Positions 44,833-53,123 are shown, counted from the first letter of the stretch. The stretch is 64,000 bases of DNA from an uncultured Shinella sp. (GCF_946479415.1 NZ_CAMLFY010000008.1:14591-78590); one strand, 5' to 3'. Numbers and translations are program-made. Notes: a model not told the origin generated them from the sequence alone.

Positions 44833-45663
44833 CTATTCGGCCGGAGCCGCCTCCGGCTCCGGCCCGGCCAGGTTCTGGCCGAAGGCGATGCGCACGCGCC
44901 GGTTCATCTCACGCGTCGTCTTGAACCACTGCGTCGTGGAGACCCAGTAGCGCAGTGTGAGCGTGGCCGAACTGTCGCCAAGACTATCGACGAAGACCTG
45001 CGGCGCCGGCACGGATTCGATGGTCGGATCCTCGCGCGCAATGTCCATAAGACGGTCGATCTCGTCATCGATATCCCGACTATCCGGCACCGTGACCTGA
45101 AGGTCGTGCTTGCGGGTGCGCTCGCGGCTGTAATTGGTAACCGGCGTGTTCCAGAGCGTGGAGTTCGGTGCAAGGCGATAGAGGCCGTCGCTTGTCCTGA
45201 GTTCGGTGGCAAACAGGCCGACCTCGGTGATCGTGCCGGTCACATCCTTCGTCTCGATATATTCGCCGACGCGGAACGGCCGTAGCACAAGCAACATGAT
45301 GCCGGCGGCGATGTTCTGAAGCGTACCCTGAAGGGCGAGACCAATGGCCAGGCCGGCGGCGCCGAGGGCGGCGATGATCGAGGCGGTCTGCACGCCGAAC
45401 TGGCCGAGCACCGTCACGAAGACGAGGATGAGCATGGCGTAGCGCAGGATATTAGCGAAGAAATGCGCGAGCGTCATGTCGATGCCGCGCACATGCGACA
45501 GGCCGGACAAGGCCCAGCGGTGCAGCAGCCGGGACAGAAACCAGCCGAGCACGAGCAGCACGAGCGCGCCGAGAATGGAGAAGGAATATTGCACCGCGAG
45601 CGCACTCGCCTGCGTGAGCGCCGCGCGCGAGGCGACGATGATGTCGGTGGCTTGTTGTTCCAT
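44833..45663 (-). CDS. Small-conductance mechanosensitive channel (MscS family)
   Basis: 276 residues from ATG 45663 (GGGGAAAG 7 nt upstream); an ATG five codons earlier (45678) is possible. There are three membrane helices: about 25-50, 60-85 and the Gly/Ala-rich pore helix 'GAAGLAIGLALQGTLQNIAA', followed by the MscS beta domain 'RPFRVGEYIETKDVTGTITE' and 'VGLFATELRTSDGLYRLAPN'. A Glu/Pro/Ala tail ends the protein. It releases solutes on hypo-osmotic shock. It is convergent with sodC, with a 3-base gap. Confidence 0.93.
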   Translation of the reverse strand: MEQQATDIIVASRAALTQASALAVQYSFSILGALVLLVLGWFLSRLLHRWALSGLSHVRGIDMTLAHFFANILRYAMLILVFVTVLGQFGVQTASIIAALGAAGLAIGLALQGTLQNIAAGIMLLVLRPFRVGEYIETKDVTGTITEVGLFATELRTSDGLYRLAPNSTLWNTPVTNYSRERTRKHDLQVTVPDSRDIDDEIDRLMDIAREDPTIESVPAPQVFVDSLGDSSATLTLRYWVSTTQWFKTTREMNRRVRIAFGQNLAGPEPEAAPAE

Positions 45664-45723
45664 GGATGCTTTCCCCATCTGTTGACGTCGATGGGGAATG
45701 GCAGTGCGGCGGAGAAGTTCCGC

Positions 45724-46698
45724 CTATCGCGTCCCGACCTTGAGGCCGGGGGCCGGCCGTTCTTCCAGAATGCGGCGGCGAAAGCGAAACAGCGCGGCGG
45801 GGCGCCCGCCGGTGGCGGCGGTGGAGCCGCCGGTCGGCTCGACGAGTTCGGCGCCCTCGACCAGCCGGCGAAAATTCTGCTTGTGCAGGTGCCGGCCCGA
45901 GATCGCCTCGACGGTCGCCTGCAATTCGGTGAGCGTGAATTCCGGCGCCATCAGCTCGAAGATGACCGGGCGGTATTTGATCTTGCCGCGCAGGCGCGCC
46001 ATGGCGGTCGCGACGATGCGGCGGTGATCGTGCCGCATGGCGATGCCGGGGGAGGAGGTGCAGGGGCGGGTGCGTCCGTCCGTCACCGCTTCTTCGGCAA
46101 GGCCGGCTTCATAGAGCAGCTCGTAGCGCTCCAGAACGCGCTCCTCGTCCCAGGGAAAATCATCAAGGCCGAAGGCGAGGCGGATGCGGGTCAGCGGCAT
46201 CGGTGTGGTGTTGAAACGCTCTTCGCGCATCACATCGCCGGCCCAGGTCTTCAGGGCAGGAATGATCAGCTGGTCGATGACAGGCGGCCGGCCCTGCCGC
46301 CAGTCCTCCCAGGGCAGGTAGGCGTACCAGTCGCGCCAGGCCGCGCCGGCCTGCGCCAGCCGCTCATTGGCCTCGGCATCGGTGCGGGTCAGCGCGAGAT
46401 AGCCGACGGACACCATATGCGTGCCGGCCTCGTCCGGCAGCTTCTGCCGGCCGCGGTCGCCGAATGTGTAGAGCTGCTCGATATAGCCGAGCTTCAGCGC
46501 CGTCTGCGCCTCCACGCTGGCGCGCAGGCTGGTTTCGAAGGTGCGGTGCTGCTGTGGATCGAAAGGGCCGAAGGGCAGGGCGTCGCGCTCGCCGGCCGGG
46601 CCGCCGATCGCCAGAATGCAGGGGCTGCGGCCCGAGATCGCGACCACCGCCGCATTGAGGCCGATTTCGACCGGAGGGCGGGCGCGCTGTTCCGTCAT
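45724..46698 (-). CDS. nadQ: NadQ-type transcriptional regulator (degenerate NUDIX plus winged helix)
   Basis: 324 residues from ATG 46698. The N-terminal domain has NUDIX-like strands but no GX5EX7REUXEEXGU box, so it is likely a ligand sensor rather than an enzyme. The C-terminal winged helix 'FTLTELQATVEAISGRHLHK' ... 'NFRRLVEGAELVEPTG' ... 'GRPAALFRFRRR' closely follows NrtR/NadQ regulators. NadQ represses nadABC in alphaproteobacteria (family knowledge). A matching palindrome lies before nadA about 6 kb away. The start overlaps the phosphatase stop by ATGA, so it is the third gene of a minus-strand operon. Confidence 0.82.
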   Translation of the reverse strand: MTEQRARPPVEIGLNAAVVAISGRSPCILAIGGPAGERDALPFGPFDPQQHRTFETSLRASVEAQTALKLGYIEQLYTFGDRGRQKLPDEAGTHMVSVGYLALTRTDAEANERLAQAGAAWRDWYAYLPWEDWRQGRPPVIDQLIIPALKTWAGDVMREERFNTTPMPLTRIRLAFGLDDFPWDEERVLERYELLYEAGLAEEAVTDGRTRPCTSSPGIAMRHDHRRIVATAMARLRGKIKYRPVIFELMAPEFTLTELQATVEAISGRHLHKQNFRRLVEGAELVEPTGGSTAATGGRPAALFRFRRRILEERPAPGLKVGTR

Positions 46699-47222
46699 TG
46701 TTGCACCGGGCCGGCGGAAAAGAGGAAGGGGCTGTCGCCGACATAGTCCGCCCCTCGGCCGATGGCTTTCACAGCGGCGACAAGCCGGCCGCCACGGCCG
46801 AGCACATGATCGCCGATCTCGATCAGCCGCGCATTCGGCGTCGCCTGCACCGAGGCTTTTCGCAGGCGCTGCGCCAGATCGTGTTCGTCCTGATCGGGCT
46901 CCACCGCAAGGGCCGAGATGAGGGCGGCGGCGGGCGAGCGGGAGACACCCATCATGCAATGCACGAGGAGCGGTGCCTGCCGGTCCCAGCCGCGCGCGAA
47001 ATTGACGATGGCGGCGACATGCTCCTCTCCGGGGGCGACGAGATTGCCCGTGCCGGCAAAGGCGATGTCGTTGACGCCGACGATCAGGTGGCGCGCGACG
47101 TCGATGACGGCGGGCCGATGGAAATTCTGCTTGGGCGCGACGAGGCTCAGCATCTCGCGACAGCGGTGCCGGATGGCGAGTTCCGCGATCTTTCCCAGCG
47201 GTGCGACGACGATCGTGCCCAT
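46695..47222 (-). CDS. Protein tyrosine/dual-specificity phosphatase-like protein
   Basis: 175 residues. The P-loop is 'LLVHCMMGVSRSPAAALISA', with Cys89 as nucleophile and Arg95 (HCxxGxSRS), and Asp51 in 'VNDIAFA' could be the general acid loop. This layout is that of short cyanobacterial/alphaproteobacterial PTP-like proteins. The substrate is unknown. It is separated by one base from the HD gene upstream and overlaps nadQ downstream, so the three are one operon. Confidence 0.88.
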   Translation of the reverse strand: MGTIVVAPLGKIAELAIRHRCREMLSLVAPKQNFHRPAVIDVARHLIVGVNDIAFAGTGNLVAPGEEHVAAIVNFARGWDRQAPLLVHCMMGVSRSPAAALISALAVEPDQDEHDLAQRLRKASVQATPNARLIEIGDHVLGRGGRLVAAVKAIGRGADYVGDSPFLFSAGPVQQ

Positions 47223-47223
47223 G

Positions 47224-47844
47224 TTACACCGCCGTCTTGAGGCTGGCGCGCTCGCGCTCCAGCGTTTCGAAGCGCTCGGCGAAACGGCGCTGTGCTTCAG
47301 CCGTGGGCACGGGGTCGATGTCGATCATCTCGAGCGTGATGCCGCGTGGCGCGCCGAAGAACTTGACGGCCTCGGCATGCGAGAAGCCGGCGAGCTCCGT
47401 TGCCTCGAAGAAGGCGGCGACCTGGTCGGCCTTCTTGATCTTCGCCTTCAGCGTCGCAGGCATCGATGGCGGCAGGCCGAAGCGCAGGTGCACGGCGGTC
47501 TCCAGCCGTTTCTCCACCGTCTTGTAGCCGCCGCCGACCACCGCCTTGAAGGGCGAGATCATGTCGCCGATCACATATTCCGGCGCATCATGCAGCAGGG
47601 CGATCAGGCATTCATCGGCATCGCAGCGGTTCTGCCGGCGGAAGATCGCCTCGACCATGAGGGAGTGCTGCGCCACCGAAAAGGCATGTTCGCCATGCGT
47701 CTGGCCATTCCAGCGCGCGACGCGGGCAAGGCCATGGGCGATGTCGGAGAGTTCGATATCGAGCGGCGAAGGATTGAGCAGATCGAGGCGGCGGCCGGAC
47801 AGCATGCGCTGCCAGGCGCGGGGTTCAGCCTTTGCGCCGCTCAT
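47224..47844 (-). CDS. HD domain hydrolase (YfbR-like 5'-nucleotidase family)
   Basis: 206 residues from ATG 47844. The HD elements are 'VARWNGQTHGEHAFSVAQHS' (H..), 'DADECLIALLHDAPEYVIGD' (the HD pair with E) and 'KAKIKKADQVAAFFEATELA' (distal Asp). The 'HDAPEYVIGD' pattern matches the YfbR/HDDC2 class acting on deoxynucleoside monophosphates. A longer in-frame extension upstream runs into the repeat element and was not used. First gene of the operon with the phosphatase and nadQ. Confidence 0.88.
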   Translation of the reverse strand: MSGAKAEPRAWQRMLSGRRLDLLNPSPLDIELSDIAHGLARVARWNGQTHGEHAFSVAQHSLMVEAIFRRQNRCDADECLIALLHDAPEYVIGDMISPFKAVVGGGYKTVEKRLETAVHLRFGLPPSMPATLKAKIKKADQVAAFFEATELAGFSHAEAVKFFGAPRGITLEMIDIDPVPTAEAQRRFAERFETLERERASLKTAV

Positions 47845-47888
47845 TGGAGAAAGCGATCGTCGGAAACGATCCCTCCGTTTGTGCGGGA

Positions 47889-48043
47889 ACCCCCCTCTGC
47901 CCTGCCGGGCATCTCCCCCGCAAGGGGGGAGATCGGCAGGGGGCGGGACCTTTGCCCGATCAGCAACGCCGGAGATGGGCAAAACAGTGCTTCATCCAAT
48001 CTCCCCCCTTGTGGGGGAGATGCCCGGCAGGGCAGAGGGGGGT
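47889..48043. repeat. Compound palindromic intergenic repeat (RIME-like), copy 2
   Basis: 155 bases. The outer left arm ACCCCCCTCTGCCCTGCCGG pairs with the right arm ending CAGGGCAGAGGGGGGT. Inner hairpins CTCCCCCGCAAGGGGGGAG and CTCCCCCCTTGTGGGGGAG are present as in copies 1 and 3. It lies between the HD gene start and the ygfZ stop, both on the minus strand. Confidence 0.88.
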
Positions 48044-48067
48044 AGGCTTGGGCATGCCGCACAGAAT

Positions 48068-48913
48068 TCATTGCGCCGGCACCTCGGAGGCCTCTTCGGG
48101 GAAGGCAAGGCCGGTCCAACCGGGCAGGGCGACGGTCACGGCGATGCCGTCGGCCGTGATCGGCATGCCGGCATGCATCGCGTCGGCCGCGCGGTCGATG
48201 CGCACGATAGCGAGGCCATTGGTGCCCGAAACGCTGCCGAGCGTGCCGACCGGCTTGCCGCCGGCCATCAGTTCCGTGCCGCCGGCGGGCAGGGCGCTTT
48301 CGGCGGTGACGATGACCGGGCGGCGCCGGGCGGTGCCGCGGTGCTGCATGCGGGAGACGACCTCCTGGCCGACATAACATCCCTTGCGGAAGGAAAGTCC
48401 GCCACTCAGGTCCAGCAACACATCATGCGGGAAGGCATCGGACAGCGGATAGTCGCGCCCGGATTCCGGCAGGCCGGCTGAGATGCGCAACGCGTCGTAG
48501 AGTGCGGGATCGTCGTTGCCGCCGCCACCCGGGCGGCGCGAGACACCGAGCCCGGCCTTGGCAAAGCGGGCGTCGCGGGCCGCTTCAGCTTCCGCATCGT
48601 CCCAGGAGACGGTCGCTTCATTGCCTTCGACCACGGCGAGATCGACGGCGGCGCGCAGCTTGTACATGGTCAGCCGCTTGAGGAGCGCGTCGCGCTGGTC
48701 CTCTGTCGTTTCGATGAAGAAGCCATCCGCACCATCGCGGCGGATCAGGAAGTCGAAGAAGATCTTGCCCTGCGGTGTCAAAAGCGCGCCCGGCCGGATC
48801 TCGCCCTCGGGCAGCGAGGGCAGGTCGGTGGTGATCAGCGATTGCAGGAAGGGCTCGGCATCCTTGCCGGAAAGGCGGAGAAAGGCGCGGCCGGAAAGCG
48901 TGACGGAAGGCAT
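48068..48913 (-). CDS. ygfZ: YgfZ/GcvT-like folate-binding Fe-S cluster maturation protein
   Basis: 281 residues. The family signature 'FRKGCYVGQEVVSRMQHRGT' with the conserved Cys is present, as are 'FLQSLITTDLPSLPEGEIRP', 'GALLTPQGKIFFDFLIRRDG' and 'PALYDALRISAGLPESGRDY'. YgfZ supports repair or assembly of certain Fe-S enzymes such as MiaB, binding tetrahydrofolate. In this operon context no partner is evident. The ATG at 48911-48913 gives the canonical start. Confidence 0.92.
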   Translation of the reverse strand: MPSVTLSGRAFLRLSGKDAEPFLQSLITTDLPSLPEGEIRPGALLTPQGKIFFDFLIRRDGADGFFIETTEDQRDALLKRLTMYKLRAAVDLAVVEGNEATVSWDDAEAEAARDARFAKAGLGVSRRPGGGGNDDPALYDALRISAGLPESGRDYPLSDAFPHDVLLDLSGGLSFRKGCYVGQEVVSRMQHRGTARRRPVIVTAESALPAGGTELMAGGKPVGTLGSVSGTNGLAIVRIDRAADAMHAGMPITADGIAVTVALPGWTGLAFPEEASEVPAQ

Positions 48914-49077
48914 GTTTCGATCCAGATTCCTGTGGGCCGACGATGTCCGTCGACGCTTTGGCGCATCAGCACGCCCGTGAAACAGAGGTAGAATGCCGGA
49001 CGCGCTTTCGCAAGGTCGGGACGGCTTGTCTCATGCGCCGGTATCGATAAGAAGGACGCCGAACGACAAGGCCTTCC

Positions 49078-49680
49078 ATGGATACGACGCCCCTTTCCCA
49101 CGATGCCTGGTGTGCCTGGCACCCGCAAGAACTCGCCCGCAGGCTTTCCGGCATCGAGAGGCCCTGGTGTGTCGTCGGGGGCTGGGCGCTCGATCTGTGG
49201 CACGGCGTCGAGACGCGGGTACACGACGATCTGGAATTCACCATCCTGCGCGCCGATTTCGACCACTTCCGTGCAGCGCTGCCGGGGATGCGGTTCCATG
49301 CGGTCGGCGACGGGCAGGTCGAGGCTCTGGGCGAGCGGGAAATCCCGCCCGGCGAGATTGCGCAGGTCTGGTGCGAGGACATCGCGGCGCGCTGCTGGCG
49401 GGTCGATATGATGCTGGAGGACGGCACGCCGAAGACCTGGGTCTACAAGCGCGATCCCGCGGTGCGCCGGCCACGCGGGGAGATGGTGCGGATGACCGCG
49501 GAGGGCATTCCCTATCTTGTCCCGGAAGCAATCCTGCTCTTCAAGGCCAAATACCGGCGCGACAAGGATGAGGCTGATTTCACGCAGGCGCTGCCGAAGC
49601 TGGATGCGCGGCAAAGGCATTGGCTCAAGGCCCGAATCGCCGAAACGCATCCGGGCCATGGCTGGCTGCGGGATCTATAG
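49078..49680 (+). CDS. Nucleotidyltransferase-fold protein, aminoglycoside 2''-adenylyltransferase-like
   Basis: 200 residues. 'PWCVVGGWALDLWHG' followed by 'TRVHDDLEFTILRADF' matches the G-G..(x)..H-x-D-x-E/D core of the Aminoglyc_resit/ANT(2'') group, and 'CWRVDMMLEDG' supplies the third acidic residue. 'LVPEAILLFKAKYRRDKDEA' is the C-terminal helix typical of the group. It might modify an aminoglycoside or other small substrate; resistance cannot be asserted from sequence. It is on the plus strand between two minus-strand genes. Confidence 0.75.
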   Translation: MDTTPLSHDAWCAWHPQELARRLSGIERPWCVVGGWALDLWHGVETRVHDDLEFTILRADFDHFRAALPGMRFHAVGDGQVEALGEREIPPGEIAQVWCEDIAARCWRVDMMLEDGTPKTWVYKRDPAVRRPRGEMVRMTAEGIPYLVPEAILLFKAKYRRDKDEADFTQALPKLDARQRHWLKARIAETHPGHGWLRDL

Positions 49681-49682
49681 GC

Positions 49683-50477
49683 TCAGTCGCCGGTGACGAA
49701 GAATTTCCACTGGCCATCGGGCGTGATGCCGACGCGGTAGAAATTGTAGCTGCCGAATTCCTGCATGTCGGAGAAATCGCCGGCCGTCACGATGCGCAGC
49801 AGCTCGACCTTTTCCGGCGGCGTCAGGCCGGCCAGCGGTTTTTCGGCGAAATAGGGCCAGACATACATCTCGTCGGGCGTGCCCTGGCCGACATGCACGA
49901 AACCGGTCGCCAGCACGTCGAGCAGGATCGCCAGCACCTCGATGCCGTCGCTGTCGCCCGACTGGCCCTTCAGCGTCTCGACCGGGCCTTCTTCGGTCTC
50001 GACGATGGAGACCTGAGTTTCCGTGACGCCCTTGCCGAGCAGCGGACGCAGACGCTCGATATCGCCGGAAGCGGCGGCCTCGACGATGAGCTGGCGCATG
50101 CGGCGCACGGCTTCCGGCGCCTTGTCGATGTCGTAGAGCACCTCGACGGGCGTCTGCGGCTCCTCCGGCTTGTCGTCGGTGACGGCGGGCTCTTCGCCGG
50201 CCGGCTCGGTCACGGTCTCGCCCTTGCGAATCAGCGGATCGGGCATCGGCAGTTCGAGCGGGGAGGCGTCCTCCTCCTGCTGCTGCTCTTTCTCGACGGG
50301 GGCTGCCTTGTCGGCCTCTTCCTCAGGCTTCTGCGGCGTCTCGCCCGGCTGGTGCTTCAATTCGCTCAGCGCGAAAGCGGGGCGCACGGGCGCGACAAGC
50401 GCCGTCGTCCCTGCAAGCACCGACAATACGATGAGGCTGCTGCGAAACAGCTTTTTGCCGTCAGCGGACGTCTGCAT
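49683..50477 (-). CDS. Exported conserved hypothetical protein
   Basis: 264 residues with a signal peptide ('SLIVLSVLAGTTALVAPVRP', cleavage near AFA). The Glu/Pro/Lys-rich stretch (about 45-110) is low complexity and probably disordered. The globular C-terminal half ('DEMYVWPYFAEKPLAGLTPP' to 'GSYNFYRVGITPDGQWKFFV') resembles uncharacterised Rhizobiaceae periplasmic proteins. No catalytic motif was recognised. It stops 3 bases from the convergent nucleotidyltransferase gene. Confidence 0.75.
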   Translation of the reverse strand: MQTSADGKKLFRSSLIVLSVLAGTTALVAPVRPAFALSELKHQPGETPQKPEEEADKAAPVEKEQQQEEDASPLELPMPDPLIRKGETVTEPAGEEPAVTDDKPEEPQTPVEVLYDIDKAPEAVRRMRQLIVEAAASGDIERLRPLLGKGVTETQVSIVETEEGPVETLKGQSGDSDGIEVLAILLDVLATGFVHVGQGTPDEMYVWPYFAEKPLAGLTPPEKVELLRIVTAGDFSDMQEFGSYNFYRVGITPDGQWKFFVTGD

Positions 50478-50554
50478 GACCTATGTCTTTCCAGCCTGAA
50501 GCATTTGAACGCAATTCCGCACGCAGCATGGCTGCGCACTGTGGCGGAATTGCT

Positions 50555-50833
50555 TTATTGCAGGATGCGCTCGGGGGAGAATTCTCCAGCCAGCAGCCGC
50601 TCGCGCAGCGAATCAAGCATCGCTTCCGCACCTTTTTCGCCATGGACGCGAATCGTTTCGCGCAGAGCGAGCGCGATTGCGGCATCGGCAATGATTTCCG
50701 GTTCGATACCGTCAGCCATGCCGTCAGCCCAGGCTTCGTTCTGGTATTCCAGAGCGGCCTGCATCTTCTCGTGTACGATCATCTCGTCGATATCGTTGAG
50801 AGTAGGTTCCATTGAGCGGTCCATATGCGGCAT
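50555..50833 (-). CDS. Conserved small hypothetical protein
   Basis: 92 residues, acidic, mainly helical: 'DEMIVHEKMQAALEYQNEAW', 'DAAIALALRETIRVHGEKGA' and 'AMLDSLRERLLAGEFSPERI'. No signal peptide, membrane segment or known domain is recognised. ATGs at 50833, 50824 and 50812 are alternative starts and none has a clear ribosome site. It is alone on the minus strand ahead of the exported hypothetical gene, about 77 bases upstream of that gene's start. Confidence 0.65.
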   Translation of the reverse strand: MPHMDRSMEPTLNDIDEMIVHEKMQAALEYQNEAWADGMADGIEPEIIADAAIALALRETIRVHGEKGAEAMLDSLRERLLAGEFSPERILQ

Positions 50834-50916
50834 TCAGTTCTTACTGCACTGTTAACGACCTTAGCAGCCTTTTCCCAAAACGGCACTGGGTCATGAGAAA
50901 AGAGGTTAATTAACTG

Positions 50917-51342
50917 CTAATTTCCAAACCTTGCGGTAATTTCCGTGGCAAGTGTTGCACCTTCGTTACGGTATCTCTCTTCTGCGACAACAGCCGAGTC
51001 GGTGCAAGCGGTATAGATGGCCGCAAAGGAGCGATATCCCCGGTTGAACGCAGCCGTCAGCTTCTCCTGCCGCTTGGGTTCCTTGCCGGCTTCCAGGTCG
51101 ATCAGGCGCTGCATCGAGGCGCGCCAATTGTCTTCCGCCTTCTCGGTGCAGAGATTGCGCAGGTAATGCACCGCCCCCAGTATTTCCGAAAGCCGCTCAA
51201 GCCGCTCGTCATAGGGCGCCGGCTTTTCCTCGATCGTGGCGGCTGGCGGCGTTTCCTTCGCCTTGTCGCCGGTCGCCTTCTGGCCGAAAGAGGGACCGGC
51301 AAGAACGAGGCTGATGAGGAGTGCGGCGCGAATCACCCTCAT
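50917..51342 (-). CDS. TIGR02301-type exported protein
   Basis: 141 residues with signal peptide 'MRVIRAALLISLVLAGPSFG'. The mature part has 'RLERLSEILGAVHYLRNLC' and 'NWRASMQRLIDLEAGKEPKR', and two Cys ('LCTEK', 'YTACTDS') that probably pair. It looks like the alphaproteobacterial TIGR02301 family. The start overlaps the Nudix gene stop by ATGA, so it is coupled with that gene. The function is unknown. Confidence 0.78.
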   Translation of the reverse strand: MRVIRAALLISLVLAGPSFGQKATGDKAKETPPAATIEEKPAPYDERLERLSEILGAVHYLRNLCTEKAEDNWRASMQRLIDLEAGKEPKRQEKLTAAFNRGYRSFAAIYTACTDSAVVAEERYRNEGATLATEITARFGN

Positions 51343-51773
51343 GCCGAAAGCCTCGCCCGCTCGGCTTCCAGCCTCGCAATGCATTCGCGCACGCTGTCCG
51401 GTGCCGGCATTTTTGCGATCTCTTCTGCCGTATACCAGCCGACGCTTGCGGCATCGTCGGCCGCGACGGCAACCGCAGAGGCGTCCGCCTTCACCTTGAA
51501 GACCGACAGGAAGAAGGAGGGGCTGCCCGGGCCGTCCTCGCGGCCGGAAAGAGCGTAGGTCGCGAAAAGCATTGGCTTTTCGGCCCGGATGCCGGTTTCC
51601 TCGAAGAGTTCACGCAGCGCCGTCTCGGCCGGGGTTTCGCCGTCCTCGCCGCGTCCGCCCGGAAAGGCATACATGGCGTCCGACGGCGGCTTGGAGCGCA
51701 GCACGAGCAGGTAACGCCCGTCGCGCTCGATGATGGCGGAGGAGGCGGGTTGGGGCTTCTTCGACTTCTTCAT
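51339..51773 (-). CDS. Nudix hydrolase
   Basis: 144 residues. The Nudix box is complete: 'GGRGEDGETPAETALRELFE' followed by ETGI, fitting GX5EX7REUXEEXGU with the metal-binding Glu cluster. It starts 'PASSAIIERDGRYLLVLRSK', typical of ADP-ribose/dinucleotide pyrophosphatases. The substrate is not assigned. It is the first gene of a pair with the TIGR02301-type gene. It is divergent from the SRAP gene. Confidence 0.93.
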   Translation of the reverse strand: MKKSKKPQPASSAIIERDGRYLLVLRSKPPSDAMYAFPGGRGEDGETPAETALRELFEETGIRAEKPMLFATYALSGREDGPGSPSFFLSVFKVKADASAVAVAADDAASVGWYTAEEIAKMPAPDSVRECIARLEAERARLSA

Positions 51774-51832
51774 CGTGTCAGATGTTCTCGCGCTTCATTG
51801 ACCCCTTATAGGCAAAGTGCGATGACGGCGCC

Positions 51833-52606
51833 ATGTGTGGACGCTATGCATTGCTGGCCAGAACGGACCTGATGAAGGCGTTTCTCGATGTCCTTGACAT
51901 CGAGGACGCGCCGGCGCGCTACAATATCGCGCCGACGCAGCCGATCCTCGTCGTCGTCGCCGGTGAAAAGCAGGAACCCGGCAGCAACCTGCCGGAGCGC
52001 AGGGCCATGCTGGTGCGCTGGGGCTTCATGCCAGGGTGGGTGAAGGACCCCCGCGATTTTCCGCTATTGATCAATGCACGCTCGGAGACGGCCGTCGAGA
52101 AGGCGTCGTTTCGCGCCGCCATGCGCCACCGCCGCATCCTCGTGCCGGCCTCCGGCTTCTTCGAATGGCGCCGGCCGGAGGACAAGAGCGAGAAGGCGCA
52201 GGCCTATTTCATCCGCCCGAAGAAGGGCGAGATCGTCGCCTTCGCCGGCCTTATGGAGACGTGGTCCTCGGCGGATGGGTCGGAGGTCGATACCGGCGCG
52301 ATCCTCACGACCAAGGCGAATACCGACATTGCGCGCATTCATGACCGCATGCCCGTCGTCATCCGTCAGGAGGATTTCTCGCGCTGGCTGGACTGCAAGA
52401 CGCAGGAGCCGCGCGATATCGCCGATCTGATGAAACCGATCGACGCGGGTTTCTTCGAGGCCATCCCGGTGTCGGACAAGGTCAACAAGGTCGCCAATAT
52501 GGGGCCTGATATCCTCGAACCCGTCGCGGAACGGCCCGAACCGGCGCCGGAAAAGAAGAAGGGCGCCGACGCGCCCCCATCTTCCGACCAGCTTTCGCTG
52601 TTCTAA
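51833..52606 (+). CDS. SRAP family protein (YedK/HMCES)
   Basis: 257 residues. The catalytic N-terminus 'MCGRYALLARTD' keeps Cys2, which after Met removal forms a thiazolidine crosslink to abasic sites in single-stranded DNA. 'ARYNIAPTQPILVV', 'FPLLINARSETAVEKASFRA', 'PASGFFEWRRPEDKSEKAQA' (the conserved Glu) and 'IHDRMPVVI' (the conserved His) complete the active site. It protects abasic sites at replication forks. A Pro/Glu-rich tail 'PVAERPEPAPEKKKG' follows. Confidence 0.95.
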   Translation: MCGRYALLARTDLMKAFLDVLDIEDAPARYNIAPTQPILVVVAGEKQEPGSNLPERRAMLVRWGFMPGWVKDPRDFPLLINARSETAVEKASFRAAMRHRRILVPASGFFEWRRPEDKSEKAQAYFIRPKKGEIVAFAGLMETWSSADGSEVDTGAILTTKANTDIARIHDRMPVVIRQEDFSRWLDCKTQEPRDIADLMKPIDAGFFEAIPVSDKVNKVANMGPDILEPVAERPEPAPEKKKGADAPPSSDQLSLF

Positions 52607-52615
52607 AGGCCACGC

Positions 52616-52804
52616 TTAATCATAGAGCGGCTGGAGCACGGCCGGAATATCGCGCTCGCGGCGCGGCTTTTCGGCTTTTGCTTCCGGCTTGCACTGGGTA
52701 GCCGCGACCACGGCCCGCAGGCCGATCGGCTTGTAGCGCGCCTGCAGGTTCTCGTTTGCGGCAGCGGCGGGCTTTTGCGTCGGGTGTTTCTTGGCAGTCG
52801 ACAT
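52616..52804 (-). CDS. Small basic hypothetical protein
   Basis: 62 residues, MSTAKKHPTQKPAAAANENL..., strongly basic, with 'RYKPIGLRAVVAATQCK' and 'RRERDIPAVLQPLYD'. ATG 52804 is chosen because AGGAG is then 7 nt upstream; the ATG six bases earlier is too close. No domain is recognised. It is convergent with the SRAP gene, stop 10 bases away. Its composition suggests a nucleic-acid- or ribosome-associated small protein, but that is a guess. Confidence 0.55.
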   Translation of the reverse strand: MSTAKKHPTQKPAAAANENLQARYKPIGLRAVVAATQCKPEAKAEKPRRERDIPAVLQPLYD

Positions 52805-52979
52805 TCTCATTCTCCTGAAGTCTGGCTCATCAGGCAGCCCCGTCCCCCGGTTGCTACCCCAATGAGCTATGCATTTAAGGAGCCCTTTCGGCTAAATTCT
52901 GCTCAAACTTTGATCGCTTCGCGGCAGAACGCCAAATTGGCGGGTTTTTCTCGGTCAAGAATTGTGACCGCTGTAATAT

Positions 52980-53123
52980 TCATTCAGGCGGTGTCTGCCG
53001 CACCCTGCTGCGCAGGAAGGCGGCAATGATGGCCCCGAGGCCGAACGGGTTGTCGCAACCGGCGCCGTCGGGTCGCCGGCGGCTCTCATGGTCTGCATGG
53101 TTCTCGCGTCTGGTGTTTCGCAT
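52980..53123 (-). CDS. Possible small protein
   Basis: 47 residues, MRNTRRENHADHESRRRPDG... ending 'CDNPFGLGAIIAAFLRSRVR'. A strong CAGGGGA ribosome site lies 6 nt before ATG 53123, which is the main support for it. A hydrophobic C-terminal helix 'GLGAIIAAFL' follows the basic N-terminus. It is too short and unfamiliar to be sure it is expressed. Confidence 0.4.
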   Translation of the reverse strand: MRNTRRENHADHESRRRPDGAGCDNPFGLGAIIAAFLRSRVRQTPPE

